64,000 nucleotides of DNA from an uncultured Oligoflexia bacterium (GCA_950061135.1 CATLVU010000001.1:1-64000), one strand, 5' to 3'. Positions 39,217-50,477 are shown, counted from the stretch's first letter. Numbers and translations: made by a program. Notes: generated by a model from the letters alone, not told the origin.

Positions 39217-40305
39217 TTGAACAGTTTGAAATCTCCCTGTATGATGTCTCCTATGATAAATTTAAAAATTGCCGATTTGCGGCCAAAACAAGACATTGAA
39301 TCAGTTTACTTATTGAAATATATCAATTTAGTAGAAGCTAGAGATGGAAAGAAGTACCTAAATATTATTCTCTCCGACAATACAGGAGATTTAGAGTCAA
39401 GAGTATGGAACAGTGCAGAGAAGGTTTTTGAGCAGTTTGAAAAAGGTCAATTTGTAAAAGTTCAAGGGAAGGTAAATCTTTATCAAGGACGTAAGCAATT
39501 CGTTATTCAACATATTGAGCCCGTTGATACAAAAGAAATTAATACAGACGATTATATTAGCAAGTCTGATCAAGATGCAGAAAAAATGTATGTTCAACTC
39601 TTACAGGTTGTGAAGAACCTTGATGATGTCTACATAAGAGAACTTTTACATAATATAATTTCTGATACAGAAATTGCTAGAAGACTAAAAAAATGGCAGG
39701 CGGGAAAGACAATTCACCACGCTTATCAGGGTGGTCTTCTTGAGCATATTTTAAGCTGTGCAGACTTAGCGGTAATGCTTTCAAAGTTTTATAAAGTTAA
39801 TAAAAACTATGTGGTTTGTGGTGCAATCTTACATGATCTTTGTAAAATATATGAACTTACTGATGATTTTAATGTTGAATACACGGAAGAAGGAAAATTA
39901 GTTGGGCATTTAGTGAAAGGGGTAGAGCTTGTTGATCGGTTTGCCTATAAGATTGATGGATTTCCTTATAATTTAAAACTACATATAAAGCATATTCTTT
40001 TATCTCACCATGGAGAATATGAATACGGATCGCCAAAAATTCCTCAAACTATTGAGGCAATGTTGGTTCACTTAATTGATATGATGGACTCTAAAATGAA
40101 TAGTTTTAGAACTGTTCAAAAAACAGATCAAAACCAGGGCCATTGGTCTGGATTTATAAAGCATTTAGATCGAATTGTTTATAAAGATGAATTGCCGTTC
40201 TATCCTGAAAAGGTATCATCGCCTAAACGCTCGAATCAAAGTAAAAAAACTTCCAACGAATTAAAGCAAAATTTAGGCGACGTGCTTAAAGATATAAAAC
40301 TATAA
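39217..40305 (+). CDS. YhaM-like 3'-5' exoribonuclease (OB-fold plus HD domain); start may be 39241-39253
   Basis: OB-like KYLNIILSDNTGDLESRVW...; HHAYQGGLLEHILSC...AILHDLCKI. Confidence 0.85.
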   Translation: MNSLKSPCMMSPMINLKIADLRPKQDIESVYLLKYINLVEARDGKKYLNIILSDNTGDLESRVWNSAEKVFEQFEKGQFVKVQGKVNLYQGRKQFVIQHIEPVDTKEINTDDYISKSDQDAEKMYVQLLQVVKNLDDVYIRELLHNIISDTEIARRLKKWQAGKTIHHAYQGGLLEHILSCADLAVMLSKFYKVNKNYVVCGAILHDLCKIYELTDDFNVEYTEEGKLVGHLVKGVELVDRFAYKIDGFPYNLKLHIKHILLSHHGEYEYGSPKIPQTIEAMLVHLIDMMDSKMNSFRTVQKTDQNQGHWSGFIKHLDRIVYKDELPFYPEKVSSPKRSNQSKKTSNELKQNLGDVLKDIKL

Positions 40306-40782
40306 TTTAATAGACTCTGAATATACTGGTTTGCAATTTTCTTGTGGAACAACATTTCCAACAAGTGTGCATTTTTGAACAACTTCTAATTCATCACATG
40401 TAGACTCTAATACTGCAGCTTTAGCACTTTGAGTTTTTGTTTTAACTTTTAACTTAACAGAGCAAGTAGATAAGTCGACTTGAACAATAGCGGCTCTTTT
40501 AGAAACGCACATATGAGTGATCGTTCCATCTCCTGCATCAAAATCACAGCTTGTCATCTCACGTTCGCCTAGTCTGCCAATTAGACGAGAAAATCTTTCT
40601 CCGATAGAAGGTAAATATTTTTCTAAAGATACTTCACTATCAAGAGGCTCGTATCCAACAGCTTCTTTTACAATTTGTTTTGCAGCACTTGTCGGCCAAA
40701 TAGCTTCTGATCCTTCCTCGCATTGACAAGCATAAGAGTTGATAGAGAATAAGGCGGTTAAAATAAGTACTAGTTTTGTCAT
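40300..40782 (-). CDS. Hypothetical exported Cys-containing protein
   Basis: Signal peptide; multiple Cys. Confidence 0.65.
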   Translation of the reverse strand: MTKLVLILTALFSINSYACQCEEGSEAIWPTSAAKQIVKEAVGYEPLDSEVSLEKYLPSIGERFSRLIGRLGEREMTSCDFDAGDGTITHMCVSKRAAIVQVDLSTCSVKLKVKTKTQSAKAAVLESTCDELEVVQKCTLVGNVVPQENCKPVYSESIKL

Positions 40783-40854
40783 GGATGGATCCTTGTTTAA
40801 TTAAGGAGCGGAGTTTAGCAGATATTAAGAAAAGGGCTAGAAAGTAAGTAAAAA

Positions 40855-41625
40855 TTACGTATGAAGTTGGAATATTTCTTGCGAGTTCTCAATAAAAATC
40901 TGATGTGAGCTCTCGGGATCAAGGCCCTTTAATTCACAAACTTTTTCATACACAAAAGGCAGATAGGCAGGGTTGTTTTCTTTTCCTCGATGAGGAACAG
41001 GTGTCAGAAAAGGGGAATCCGTTTCAAGTAAAATTCTATTAACAGGACAGATATCAACAATATCTCTGACATTTTGAGCATTTTTGAATGTTATAATTCC
41101 ATTAAAACCAAGGTAGAAACCAAGGTCTAAAGCTGTTTGTGCTAATTCTTTTCCGGAGGTAAAGCTGTGGATAACTCCCTTTTTTACCATTCTGGGAGCA
41201 AACTCAGTTAATATATCCATCATATCTTGATCTGCTTCTCTGGAATGGATGATGACGGGTTTTCCTAAAGAAATCGCCATTTCAAGATGTTCTTTAAATA
41301 CTTTTATCTGTATGTCTTTTGGTGAGTGGTTATAGTAGTAATCAAGGCCTATCTCGCCAATAGCGACCATCTTTGAGCATGTGGCATTATCAAGGATAAT
41401 TTTTTTCGCCTCGGGAGTGAACTTGACTGCATCGTGAGGATGAGTCCCTTGAGAAAAATAAACTTGGGGATATTTTTCACTAAGCTCTTTTACTTTCTGT
41501 AAATTGTCGGGTTCCACTGAAATGGTAATGATTTTTTCTACTTTATTATCTATTGCCTCTTGAATATACTGATCAAGAGGCTTTTTTTCTAGATAATCTA
41601 AATGGCAGTGTGTTTCAATAAACAT
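40855..41625 (-). CDS. TatD-family hydrolase
   Basis: ETHCHLD; GEIGLDYYY; VIHSREA; LLETDSPFLTP. Confidence 0.96.
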   Translation of the reverse strand: MFIETHCHLDYLEKKPLDQYIQEAIDNKVEKIITISVEPDNLQKVKELSEKYPQVYFSQGTHPHDAVKFTPEAKKIILDNATCSKMVAIGEIGLDYYYNHSPKDIQIKVFKEHLEMAISLGKPVIIHSREADQDMMDILTEFAPRMVKKGVIHSFTSGKELAQTALDLGFYLGFNGIITFKNAQNVRDIVDICPVNRILLETDSPFLTPVPHRGKENNPAYLPFVYEKVCELKGLDPESSHQIFIENSQEIFQLHT

Positions 41626-42773
41626 TATTTCTCAAGCAGAGATTTTAATATTGTTCTTAAATGAACAGTAGGTAGTGCGCCCTCGAGTTTTCTTCCATTG
41701 ATAATCATCGTTGGAGTAGAGCGAAGTTCGTATTGAGTTCCTGCATTTAAACTTTGTTGAACATAATCAGCTGTTTTTGGGTTTTCCAAACAATTTGATA
41801 GTCCAAAGTCTTTTTCCCATTTATCTAAGTTCTCACTGCTAAGTTCATTTTGATGTTCAAAAATATAATCATGTATCTCAAGAAATTTTTCTTCACTACA
41901 AGCAGCAAGGTAGGCAGCTTTACAAGCATAAGCGTGAAGTGATCTTTGCATTTTAGTATTACAAAGATTATCAAGAGGATAGAACATGTATTGCACCTCA
42001 AGATCTTTTTCAAATCCCTCAAAAGCTTTAGGAAGTTCTTCTGCTACTTTTTGGCAAAACGGACATTGAAAATCAGAAAAAACAGTGATTCTAATTTTGG
42101 CGTCTTCAAACTTTTGTCCCGAAGTATGTAACCTAAATGGCGAAACATATAATGGTTTACCATAATCTTTAAGTTGATTGAATTGTTGGATATATTGTTT
42201 TCCTAAGGCTTCTTTTTTATTTTGCTCTGTTGAGTAGTAGTTGGCCATAAGCCCAGCAGGTACAGCAAGTAGTAATAAATAAATTCCGCCGAGTTTCGGA
42301 TCAATACTTAGAGAGTAATCACTCTTAAGGTAAAAAAGAGCCGCTACTGCGATAGAAAGGATATAATATAAAAAACAAAATGGGCATATGCTTTTTAAAA
42401 CAATGCTCGAGATAATAAATAAAATGATACAACCTACAGCATTGATATAGCTCAATAATTTGTTAGTTTTTTCGAGACCTTCTGATTGAACAAATGCACC
42501 AATAACTCCAATTAGTCCCATGAAAATTCCCCCAAGAGAAATTGGGATACCAGCGAGGTTACTAAAAGCCGATAGCGTGGTTTTGTCACAGCTGAAAAAA
42601 TCATTAATATTACAAAGGGTTGATGCTTGACCTAGACCTTGTGGAAAGTGAAGATCATAAAAGTGATTGGTCAAATAAGCACTAACTAAAATCATTGCGC
42701 TTGAGAGTAAAAGATAAATCATATTAAGGGTCGTGAGTCCTCTAAGTGTAATCGATCGTTTTTCGCTATTCAT
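41625..42773 (-). CDS. VKOR-DsbA-type thioredoxin fusion
   Basis: VKOR-like CNINDFFSCDKT...CPFCFLYY TM bundle plus DsbA-like FSDFQCPFCQKV...STPTMIING. Confidence 0.92.
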   Translation of the reverse strand: MNSEKRSITLRGLTTLNMIYLLLSSAMILVSAYLTNHFYDLHFPQGLGQASTLCNINDFFSCDKTTLSAFSNLAGIPISLGGIFMGLIGVIGAFVQSEGLEKTNKLLSYINAVGCIILFIISSIVLKSICPFCFLYYILSIAVAALFYLKSDYSLSIDPKLGGIYLLLLAVPAGLMANYYSTEQNKKEALGKQYIQQFNQLKDYGKPLYVSPFRLHTSGQKFEDAKIRITVFSDFQCPFCQKVAEELPKAFEGFEKDLEVQYMFYPLDNLCNTKMQRSLHAYACKAAYLAACSEEKFLEIHDYIFEHQNELSSENLDKWEKDFGLSNCLENPKTADYVQQSLNAGTQYELRSTPTMIINGRKLEGALPTVHLRTILKSLLEK

Positions 42774-43362
42774 TTTTTTCCTTTTTAGGCATTAGGATAT
42801 GCCAATTTCTTTTCGTTGTTTTGTTTCTTCTATAACTATGAAAACGATTATCCTCAAAAGTACATATATTTGAAGTTTCAATTTCACATTTAGGAAAAAT
42901 ATTTTTAATTTGAGATATTGCTTCCTTTGTGAGATCAAAAAATGTTTTCTGGTTAATGCTAATAAAGGAAGAACTATTTGGAAAGTTTTGATGAAAATCT
43001 GCTTGAACTTCAAAGTTTTCCACACTGATACATGGGCCGATAAAAGCTTTTGCCGGTTTTAATTCTTTAATCTTATTATTTTGAATAATGCCATCACTTA
43101 AGCCTTTCCATCCCGCATGAATAAAAATAATTGCTTTGTGATTATAAAAAACGATGGGCAGGCAATCAGCTGTAATAATGAGTGGAGTTGTTTGAGATAA
43201 TTCTTCAATCTTTAATGAGATTCCGTCTGCAGGGCAATTATCGGTTAAATTATTAATTATAATTGAGTGGGTTTGTTCTAATTCATGTAAGTTGTATAAT
43301 GGGCGCTCGCTATAAGTTTGCCATTCAAAGAACTCAAGCTCTTTTTGAAAAATAGCTTTCAT
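42766..43362 (-). CDS. Multicopper polyphenol oxidase/laccase-domain (YfiH/PgeF) protein
   Basis: ITADCLPIVFY; FIHAGWKGLSDGI; GPCISVENFEV. Confidence 0.9.
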   Translation of the reverse strand: MKAIFQKELEFFEWQTYSERPLYNLHELEQTHSIIINNLTDNCPADGISLKIEELSQTTPLIITADCLPIVFYNHKAIIFIHAGWKGLSDGIIQNNKIKELKPAKAFIGPCISVENFEVQADFHQNFPNSSSFISINQKTFFDLTKEAISQIKNIFPKCEIETSNICTFEDNRFHSYRRNKTTKRNWHILMPKKEKNE

Positions 43363-44306
43363 TGGCGAAAACCGTCCAGAACTTGAGAAAAAAGAGTGGG
43401 AGGATTCGCTTCAAAGAAAAGTTCTTTTTTTGTGATTGGATGAGTGAAGCCTAAGATTTTTGCATGCAAAAAGGGATATTCATAATCGGAGATCAGCCCT
43501 TTTATTTGATTGGGGAGAAATTGTTTTTCTTCTTTATTTCTGCCATAGGTATGATCGTTTAGAATCGGGGAATTTAAATCTTGTGAGAGGTGAACTCGTA
43601 TTTGGTGGGTTCTACCGGTTTCAAGTGTAAGCTCTACATGAGAAAAATAATTAAAATATTCAAGAACTTTTAAATGAGTAATAGCGTTTTTGCCATTTTT
43701 AACATTCGACTTCATTTTTAGTCGATTTTGTGGATTTCTACCGATCGTTGATTCAATTGTTTGATCTTGAATTTTATTGCCAAGACAAATTGCTTGATAT
43801 TTTCTTTGAATATCATGTTCTCTAAACAGTTCGACTAGGCCTTCGTGGGTTTTTTGTTCTTTGGCTACAACCATAATTCCACTGGTTCCTTTGTCTAGGC
43901 GATGAACGATCCCCGGACGTTTTTCATTTCCTATCCCTTTCAGATCAGGACAATGCCACAAAATAGCATTCACTAAAGTTTGGTCAGGATTTCCAGGGGC
44001 TGGATGAACAACAAGACCTGCTTGCTTATTTATAATAAGTAGAAACTCATCTTCATATAGGATCTCTAAAGGAATATTTTGAGGTTCTAATGAGGTATCT
44101 TTTGCAATGGGCTCATGAAAAAAAATGGAGGTACCAGCAATAGGCATTTTTTTTAGTTCAATTTTAGACTTTGATTCAAAGACTCCATCATCAAAATATT
44201 TTTTAATGAGACTTCGACTTAAATGAGGGTATTTGGCGACTAAAAATGCATCTAGTCTTTTAAATTTTTTGCGATCTTCTTCGGTGATTATTATTTCTTG
44301 GCTCAT
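43359..44306 (-). CDS. RluA/RluD-family pseudouridine synthase
   Basis: S4-like N-terminus; GIVHRLDKGTSGIMVVAK; GRTHQIRVHL. Confidence 0.96.
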   Translation of the reverse strand: MSQEIIITEEDRKKFKRLDAFLVAKYPHLSRSLIKKYFDDGVFESKSKIELKKMPIAGTSIFFHEPIAKDTSLEPQNIPLEILYEDEFLLIINKQAGLVVHPAPGNPDQTLVNAILWHCPDLKGIGNEKRPGIVHRLDKGTSGIMVVAKEQKTHEGLVELFREHDIQRKYQAICLGNKIQDQTIESTIGRNPQNRLKMKSNVKNGKNAITHLKVLEYFNYFSHVELTLETGRTHQIRVHLSQDLNSPILNDHTYGRNKEEKQFLPNQIKGLISDYEYPFLHAKILGFTHPITKKELFFEANPPTLFSQVLDGFRQ

Positions 44307-44890
44307 GCCTTACTTTTAAAATGTTCAAGATAGCTTCTACCAACAAGATCAGGATCTAATCTTAGAGTTTTAGCATATTGATAGGCGAAAGATCTGAGGT
44401 AAACATCAGCAGGTGTACGATCAAATTTTTCGGCTTCGATTCCTCTAAGGTTTGTTTTTGAAATCTTAGTTAGGTCTGCCATCTGTTCGATACTCATACC
44501 TTTATATTCACGAATTCTTTTTAAAAGCTCTCCTGTAAAAATGGTAGTATTTGCAATCTCTTCTTCAAACTCTTGATTGGTTTTGAAATCCAGCTCATAG
44601 CCCTTATTTATAGGAGTTGGCTTTGTTACTTCTTTTTGAGCGGATAACTTATTTGCAAATTTATTTAAGCCATGTGCTTCGTCGTATTGTTGTCTTTTCT
44701 CTTCATCGCTTAAAATAAAAAATGCCTTCTCTGCTTCTTTTAAAATGTTTTCACATTCTTCCGGTGAAGCGATTGAATACATCGCAACATCATCAGAGTA
44801 GGTATTTATAGTACGTTTATATGCTTGTTCTATTTGAGTATGACTAGCGTCTTCATTGATACCTAAGATCTTATAATAAGATTGATTCAT
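44303..44890 (-). CDS. Degenerate J-domain fused to RodZ-like HTH domain
   Basis: YYKILGINEDASHTQIEQAYKRTINTYSDD (HPD lost) plus LLKRIREYKGMSIEQMADLTKISKTNLRGIEAEKF. Confidence 0.8.
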   Translation of the reverse strand: MNQSYYKILGINEDASHTQIEQAYKRTINTYSDDVAMYSIASPEECENILKEAEKAFFILSDEEKRQQYDEAHGLNKFANKLSAQKEVTKPTPINKGYELDFKTNQEFEEEIANTTIFTGELLKRIREYKGMSIEQMADLTKISKTNLRGIEAEKFDRTPADVYLRSFAYQYAKTLRLDPDLVGRSYLEHFKSKA

Positions 44891-45820
44891 TTATTGGCCT
44901 TTATTTTTTAATAAATTATTGATGAGTTTTTCAAAGTTATAAACAAGTCTTGATTGAGGAAATTCCATTAATAGAGGCTTTCTATTCTTTACTGACTGCC
45001 AAACACTAGCATCAAAATCCAGTGTTCCTGCTAAGTTCATATCCAGATCAAAATATCTTTTTGAAACAGTCACTATAGAGTTTCCAATTTCAATATCATG
45101 TGGAGTTCTAACTTGGTTAATAACAAGCTGGGGAGTGAAGTTTTTAAACTCGTTACGAATTTTTTCGCCAAGCTCTGAATCTTGTTCCGAAATTTGATCT
45201 ATAAGTTGCGCCGGAGATGGACTGCCGCTTGCTAGTTTCGCATTCATTGTTTCATTAATGAGCTCGTCAACAAGAGGGTTATCAATTAGTGATTTTAGTT
45301 TTCTAAAAAACACAGACTTTAAAAAACGATAAGTGTTTTCTATCGAAGTCGGTTCGGGAAGGGCAACTAAAATACCTAAATTTGCGTTAATAAAAAAGTC
45401 TAATGTGTTGATGGTAGTACCAGCCCCTAAGTCAAAAACGATATAATCTACATCTAAGCTTTTAAGTCCTTCTAAAATTTCAATTTGTTGGGCTTTTTGA
45501 AGGTTCGCTATACCAAGAGCGTCTTGCGCCCCACTAATAATTTTTAAATTATCAATAGGTGTGGGCGTTAAGAGTTCTCTAATATCATCAACTTGTTTTG
45601 TTACAAAATCAGAAAGCGTTTTCTCAGGGATAGGAACTCCCAAGCATGTGTGGAGATTTGCACCGCCTAGGTCTAAATCAATCACTGCAACTTTATGGCC
45701 TAGTAGAGCTAGGCAGATTGAGGTGTTTGCCGTGACAAGACTTTTCCCGACTCCTCCCTTGCCGCCACCAATGGCCCATATCTGTGGTGTATTTGAATGT
45801 TTTTCGTCATTATTATTCAT
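44891..45820 (-). CDS. MinD/ParA/FlhG-like P-loop ATPase
   Basis: IGGGKGGVGKSLVTANTSICLALLGHKVAVIDLDLGGANLHT. Confidence 0.92.
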   Translation of the reverse strand: MNNNDEKHSNTPQIWAIGGGKGGVGKSLVTANTSICLALLGHKVAVIDLDLGGANLHTCLGVPIPEKTLSDFVTKQVDDIRELLTPTPIDNLKIISGAQDALGIANLQKAQQIEILEGLKSLDVDYIVFDLGAGTTINTLDFFINANLGILVALPEPTSIENTYRFLKSVFFRKLKSLIDNPLVDELINETMNAKLASGSPSPAQLIDQISEQDSELGEKIRNEFKNFTPQLVINQVRTPHDIEIGNSIVTVSKRYFDLDMNLAGTLDFDASVWQSVKNRKPLLMEFPQSRLVYNFEKLINNLLKNKGQ

Positions 45821-45911
45821 TTGATTATTATAGATGGCCTTTCACAGATACTCTATGAAAATATTGAAACTTTATTATAAATTAGTTATTTAAGGGGACT
45901 GGAAAAATTTA

Positions 45912-46553
45912 ATGACAGGTATTATGGTAAAAAAACGATCAGAAATTCACTTAGCAAGGCGTTTTTGGCATGCTTTGGCGGGGATAATGTTGCTCATTCC
46001 GTATTTTGTATGGGATGCAAAGCTATTGTACCTTGGTATTTTCTCCTTTGCTTTTTCATTAGTAGGTTTCTTTTTTGATTTTAAAAGACAAGCAAATGAA
46101 CGCTTAAATAAAAGATTTCAGTCTTTTTTTATGCCCATAATGAGAAGATCAGAGATCGATAGTTTTTCAGGAATACCGTTTTACGCTTTAGGCGTTGCTT
46201 TGAGCTGTTTTTTGTATAACGAACATATAGCAGTTATTTCAATTCTTTTTTTGATTTTTGCTGATCCCATTGCCTCAATTGTTGGGGTTTATCTAAGCAA
46301 GGGACGTATATTCCCAAACAAGACATTAGAAGGAACCATTGCTTGTTTTGTTGTATGTTTCTTTGTCGTTATCTTTTATTGTAGAGTTTTTGATTTTACA
46401 GAGGAAGCCTTTATTCCATTTGCCTTACTAGCCGCTATCGCAGGTGCAGTGGCAGAATTATTAAGCGCTTTTAATATTGATGATAACTTTACAATCCCTG
46501 TAGTTGCCGGTGGCTTGATGACTATTTTAAATTCTTGTTTTTTGATCTTTTAA
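45912..46553 (+). CDS. Dolichol/phytol kinase or CdsA-like membrane protein
   Basis: Polytopic; FADPIASIVG...NKTLEGTIACF motif. Confidence 0.8.
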   Translation: MTGIMVKKRSEIHLARRFWHALAGIMLLIPYFVWDAKLLYLGIFSFAFSLVGFFFDFKRQANERLNKRFQSFFMPIMRRSEIDSFSGIPFYALGVALSCFLYNEHIAVISILFLIFADPIASIVGVYLSKGRIFPNKTLEGTIACFVVCFFVVIFYCRVFDFTEEAFIPFALLAAIAGAVAELLSAFNIDDNFTIPVVAGGLMTILNSCFLIF

Positions 46554-46699
46554 TAACCGTTTAAAAATAAATTCAATTGGGTCTTAAGAGGAGAGTTTTT
46601 AGGAATAAACTCTGTATCTATATAATTTTTGAAATTAATGATCTCAAAAATCAAAAAAATAAATAAGCCGACTGTAAGAAAAAATTTTGTGTTAAACAT
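46550..46699 (-). CDS. Possible small membrane protein (49 aa; not in supplied ORF track)
   Basis: MFNTKFFLTVGLFIFLIFEIINFKNYIDTEFIPKNSPLKTQLNLFLNGY with AAAGG upstream; single TM. Confidence 0.4.
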   Translation of the reverse strand: MFNTKFFLTVGLFIFLIFEIINFKNYIDTEFIPKNSPLKTQLNLFLNGY

Positions 46700-46964
46700 A
46701 ATACCTTTGATTATAAATACATCTTTTTTACTTTTTCAATAAATACTATTTTACTCAGAATTGCCCATACAAGATATAGTATGCTTGCAACTTCACCGCA
46801 AAGCAAAACAACAAAATATGCTAAAAAATTATAAATTGTAAGATTTTTTTTATGGCCCGAATACGGAATCTTTCTTACTCTGTAATTAGCTAACAACGAA
46901 TAATAATTTTTGAATAAAAATCCTCTTACACACACAACCCATAGACGGATTTAAGGAGAAGTGC

Positions 46965-47948
46965 ATGTCAGTTAAAGAGCCCTTGCTCGACCAGAGTAAT
47001 GATCGTTTTGTTTTGTTTCCAATTAAGTATGAAGACATCTGGGAGATGTATAAAAAGGCGATGGCGTCTTTTTGGACAGCAGAAGAAATCGATCTTTATC
47101 AAGATTTAGATGATTGGAAAAAACTTAACGATGATGAAAAGCATTATATTAAACATATTTTAGCTTTTTTCTCTGCAAGTGACGGTATTGTTAATGAAAA
47201 CCTAGCGCTTCGTTTTTACAACGATGTTCAAATTCCAGAGGCAAGATCATTTTATGGTTTTCAAATCGCAATGGAGAATATTCACGCGGAAACTTATGGG
47301 TTATTAATTGATACATATATAGATGATCCAAAAGAAAAAGATTATTTATTCAAAGCTATTGATAATATTCCATGTATTAAAAAGAAGGCCGATTGGGCGT
47401 TAAAGTGGATTTATAGCGACGATGCAACTTTTGCAACAAGGCTACTAGCGTTTGCAGCGGTTGAGGGAATTTTCTTCTCAGGAAGTTTTTGTTCAATCTT
47501 TTGGCTTAAAAAGCGTGGTTTAATGCCAGGGCTTACATTCTCTAATGAATTAATTTCAAGAGATGAAGGTCTTCATACTGATTTTGCTTGTCTTCTGTTT
47601 AAATATTTAAAAGACAGGCCATCAGAGGAAACTGTTAAGCAATTAATTCACGAAGCAGTTGAATACGAAAAAGCATTTATAACAGAAGCTTTACCTGTTT
47701 CATTAATCGGTATGAACTCTGACCAGATGAAAGAATACATTGAGTTTGTTGCAGACAGACTTTTACTTGAGCTTGGATGCTCTACTTTATATGACGCCAA
47801 CAACCCATTTGATTGGATGGAGCTTATCTCCCTTCAAGGAAAAACAAACTTTTTTGAAAAGCGAGTTGCTGAATACCAAAAAGCAGGTGTTATGAACTCT
47901 GTAAAAGGTGATGGCGGATTTGATTTTAATTTAGATATGGATTTCTAG
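46965..47948 (+). CDS. nrdB: Ribonucleotide reductase beta subunit
   Basis: [17 protein letters not shown]; diiron ligands E...ENIHAETYG. Confidence 0.96.
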   Translation: MSVKEPLLDQSNDRFVLFPIKYEDIWEMYKKAMASFWTAEEIDLYQDLDDWKKLNDDEKHYIKHILAFFSASDGIVNENLALRFYNDVQIPEARSFYGFQIAMENIHAETYGLLIDTYIDDPKEKDYLFKAIDNIPCIKKKADWALKWIYSDDATFATRLLAFAAVEGIFFSGSFCSIFWLKKRGLMPGLTFSNELISRDEGLHTDFACLLFKYLKDRPSEETVKQLIHEAVEYEKAFITEALPVSLIGMNSDQMKEYIEFVADRLLLELGCSTLYDANNPFDWMELISLQGKTNFFEKRVAEYQKAGVMNSVKGDGGFDFNLDMDF

Positions 47949-47960
47949 GAGGGACACATA

Positions 47961-50321
47961 ATGTTTGTAATTACACGATCAGGAAAAAAAGAAGCTGTAC
48001 AATTTGATAAAATCACACACAGGATTCAAAAGTTAACGTACGGCCTAAACAGCGCATTTATCGACCCAATGGAGGTTGCAAAAAGAACTATTCAAGGGCT
48101 TTTTGATGGAATCACTACTGAAGAACTCGATAATTTATCAGCAGAAGTTGCTGCTTATATGACAAGTACGCATCCAGATTTTTCTAAGCTTGCTGGAAGA
48201 ATTGCGGTAGCAAACTTACATAGAAAAACTAGTGATTCATTCACTGAAACAGTAGCTACTTTGTATAATCATATTGACCCAAAGACTAAAGAAAATATGT
48301 CTTTGATTTCTAAAAGTATTTACGATTTAAGTATTGAGTTTAAATCGAGAATTGAAAGAGAGATCGCTTACTCAAGAGACTATGAGTATGACTATTTTGG
48401 ATTTAAGACACTTGAGAGATCATATCTTTTAAAAGTGAATGGAAAAATTGTTGAAAGACCTCAGCATATGCTTATGAGAGTTGCTCTTGGAATTCATGGA
48501 GAAGATATTGATAAGGCGATTGAAACTTATCACCTTTTAAGTGAAGGATGGTTTACTCACGCAACTCCAACACTTTTTAATGCTGGAACAAATAAAGCAC
48601 AAATGTCTTCGTGTTTTCTGCTTTCAATGAAAGACGATTCAATCGAAGGGATTTACGATACACTTAAGCAGTGTTCATTAATCAGTCAGTCGGCCGGAGG
48701 TATCGGACTTTCTATTCATAATATTAGAGCGAAAGGTACTTTTATTAAGGGAACCAATGGCTTTTCTAATGGTATCGTTCCAATGCTAAGAGTTTTTAAT
48801 GATACAGCAAGATATGTTGATCAAGGTGGTGGAAAGCGTAAAGGATCATTTGCGATTTATCTTGAGCCATGGCATGCCGATATTGAAGACTTCTTAGAGC
48901 TGAAGAAAAATCATGGAAAGGAAGAACTTCGAGCTAGAGATTTATTTTACGCTCTTTGGATCAATGACTTATTCATGGAAAGAGTTGAAAAAGAAGAGAA
49001 TTGGTCGCTGTTCTGTCCACATGAGTCTCCAGGATTATGTGATTCTTACGGAGAAGAGTTCAGAGAGCTTTATTTAAAGTATGAAAAGGAAGGAAGAGCG
49101 AAAAAGACTATTCCTGCAAGAAAGCTTTGGTTTGAAATTTTAGAATCTCAAATTGAAACGGGATCGCCATTCATGCTTTATAAAGATGCAGCTAATGAAA
49201 AATCAAACCAAAAGAACTTAGGAACAATTAAGTCTTCGAATCTTTGTACTGAGATTATTCAATACACAAGTAAAGATGAAGTTGCGGTTTGTAACTTAGC
49301 ATCTTTAGCACTACCAAAGTATGTTCAAGATGGAGCTTTCGATCACAAGCAACTTTTTGACGTAACTTATAAGGTAACTAAGAACTTAAACAAGATTATC
49401 GATCTTAATTATTATCCTGTACCAGAGGCTGAGTATTCAAATAAGAAAAACCGTCCAATTGGTATTGGTGTTCAAGGTCTTGCGGACACTTTTGCAAAAC
49501 TTAGAATTGCATTTGATTCCGATGAGGCTGCAAAGTTAAATAGTGAAATTTTTGAAACTCTTTATTTTGCGTCTCTAACAGCTTCTTGTGATTTAGCAAA
49601 AGAGCAAGGTGCATATGACTCTTTTGATGGATCACCTGTTTCTCAAGGCATTTTACAATACGATATGTGGGGAGTAACTCCTTCAGATCGCTGGAATTGG
49701 ACTGAGCTAAAAGCTAAGATAAAAGAAAATGGTGTTAGAAACTCTTTATTATTAGCTCCAATGCCAACTGCTTCAACATCTCAAATTCTTGGAAATAATG
49801 AGTGTATTGAACCATTCACTTCAAACCTTTATACAAGACGTGTTCTTTCTGGAGAGTTTGCAGTTGTTAATAAGTTTTTGATTAGAGACCTTATTAAATT
49901 AGATCTTTGGAATGACAATATGAAGAACCAGATTATTAAGCATAATGGTTCAATCCAAGCAATTGAAAGCATTCCTCAGGAGATTAAGGATCTTTATAAA
50001 ACGGTATGGGAAATTAAGCAAAAAACAATTATCGATATGGCCAAAGATAGAGCTGCCTATATTGATCAATCTCAGTCTTTAAATATTCATATGCAAGATG
50101 TGAACATGGGTAAATTAAGCTCAATGCATTTTCATGCTTGGAAATCAGGACTTAAGACTGGAATGTATTATCTAAGAACTAAAGCAGCTAGTGATGCGAT
50201 TAAGTTTACAGTTCGTGATGATGAGAAGACTAAGACGCCAACCGCGCAAGATATGAGTGCGGAAGAAGCAATGATGTGTTCTCTTGATAATCCAGATGAT
50301 TGCATTGCTTGTGGCTCATAG
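47961..50321 (+). CDS. nrdA: Ribonucleotide reductase alpha subunit
   Basis: ATP-cone N-terminus; [48 protein letters not shown]-terminal CIACGS. Confidence 0.98.
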   Translation: MFVITRSGKKEAVQFDKITHRIQKLTYGLNSAFIDPMEVAKRTIQGLFDGITTEELDNLSAEVAAYMTSTHPDFSKLAGRIAVANLHRKTSDSFTETVATLYNHIDPKTKENMSLISKSIYDLSIEFKSRIEREIAYSRDYEYDYFGFKTLERSYLLKVNGKIVERPQHMLMRVALGIHGEDIDKAIETYHLLSEGWFTHATPTLFNAGTNKAQMSSCFLLSMKDDSIEGIYDTLKQCSLISQSAGGIGLSIHNIRAKGTFIKGTNGFSNGIVPMLRVFNDTARYVDQGGGKRKGSFAIYLEPWHADIEDFLELKKNHGKEELRARDLFYALWINDLFMERVEKEENWSLFCPHESPGLCDSYGEEFRELYLKYEKEGRAKKTIPARKLWFEILESQIETGSPFMLYKDAANEKSNQKNLGTIKSSNLCTEIIQYTSKDEVAVCNLASLALPKYVQDGAFDHKQLFDVTYKVTKNLNKIIDLNYYPVPEAEYSNKKNRPIGIGVQGLADTFAKLRIAFDSDEAAKLNSEIFETLYFASLTASCDLAKEQGAYDSFDGSPVSQGILQYDMWGVTPSDRWNWTELKAKIKENGVRNSLLLAPMPTASTSQILGNNECIEPFTSNLYTRRVLSGEFAVVNKFLIRDLIKLDLWNDNMKNQIIKHNGSIQAIESIPQEIKDLYKTVWEIKQKTIIDMAKDRAAYIDQSQSLNIHMQDVNMGKLSSMHFHAWKSGLKTGMYYLRTKAASDAIKFTVRDDEKTKTPTAQDMSAEEAMMCSLDNPDDCIACGS

Positions 50322-50376
50322 GGTACGTAGGGTACACGCTTCCTTTTGGAAAAATCAATAACTTAGAAGTATAACG

Positions 50377-50404
50377 AAAGCCGGTATTACGCCGGCTTTT
50401 TCGT
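50377..50404 (+). terminator. Rho-independent terminator after nrdA
   Basis: AAAGCCGG-tattacg-CCGGCTTTTTC. Confidence 0.85.
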
Positions 50405-50477
50405 TTTTGTCAGGACAACTTGGTACTTATGTCACAAAAATGCTAAGTTCTACGAATTAAATTACAAAAGGAATCTC

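Noticed and set aside
38148-39296. N-terminally extended gap ORF (start 39296)
   Set aside because: Canonical MAKVKVGLNGLGRIGR start at 39158; the extension overlaps the divergent gene 39217-40305.
46711-46935. 74-aa ORF (-) upstream of nrdB
   Set aside because: Non-ATG start, unclear RBS, spans the nrdB promoter region; TM-like content could be AT-bias artefact. Not supported enough to call.
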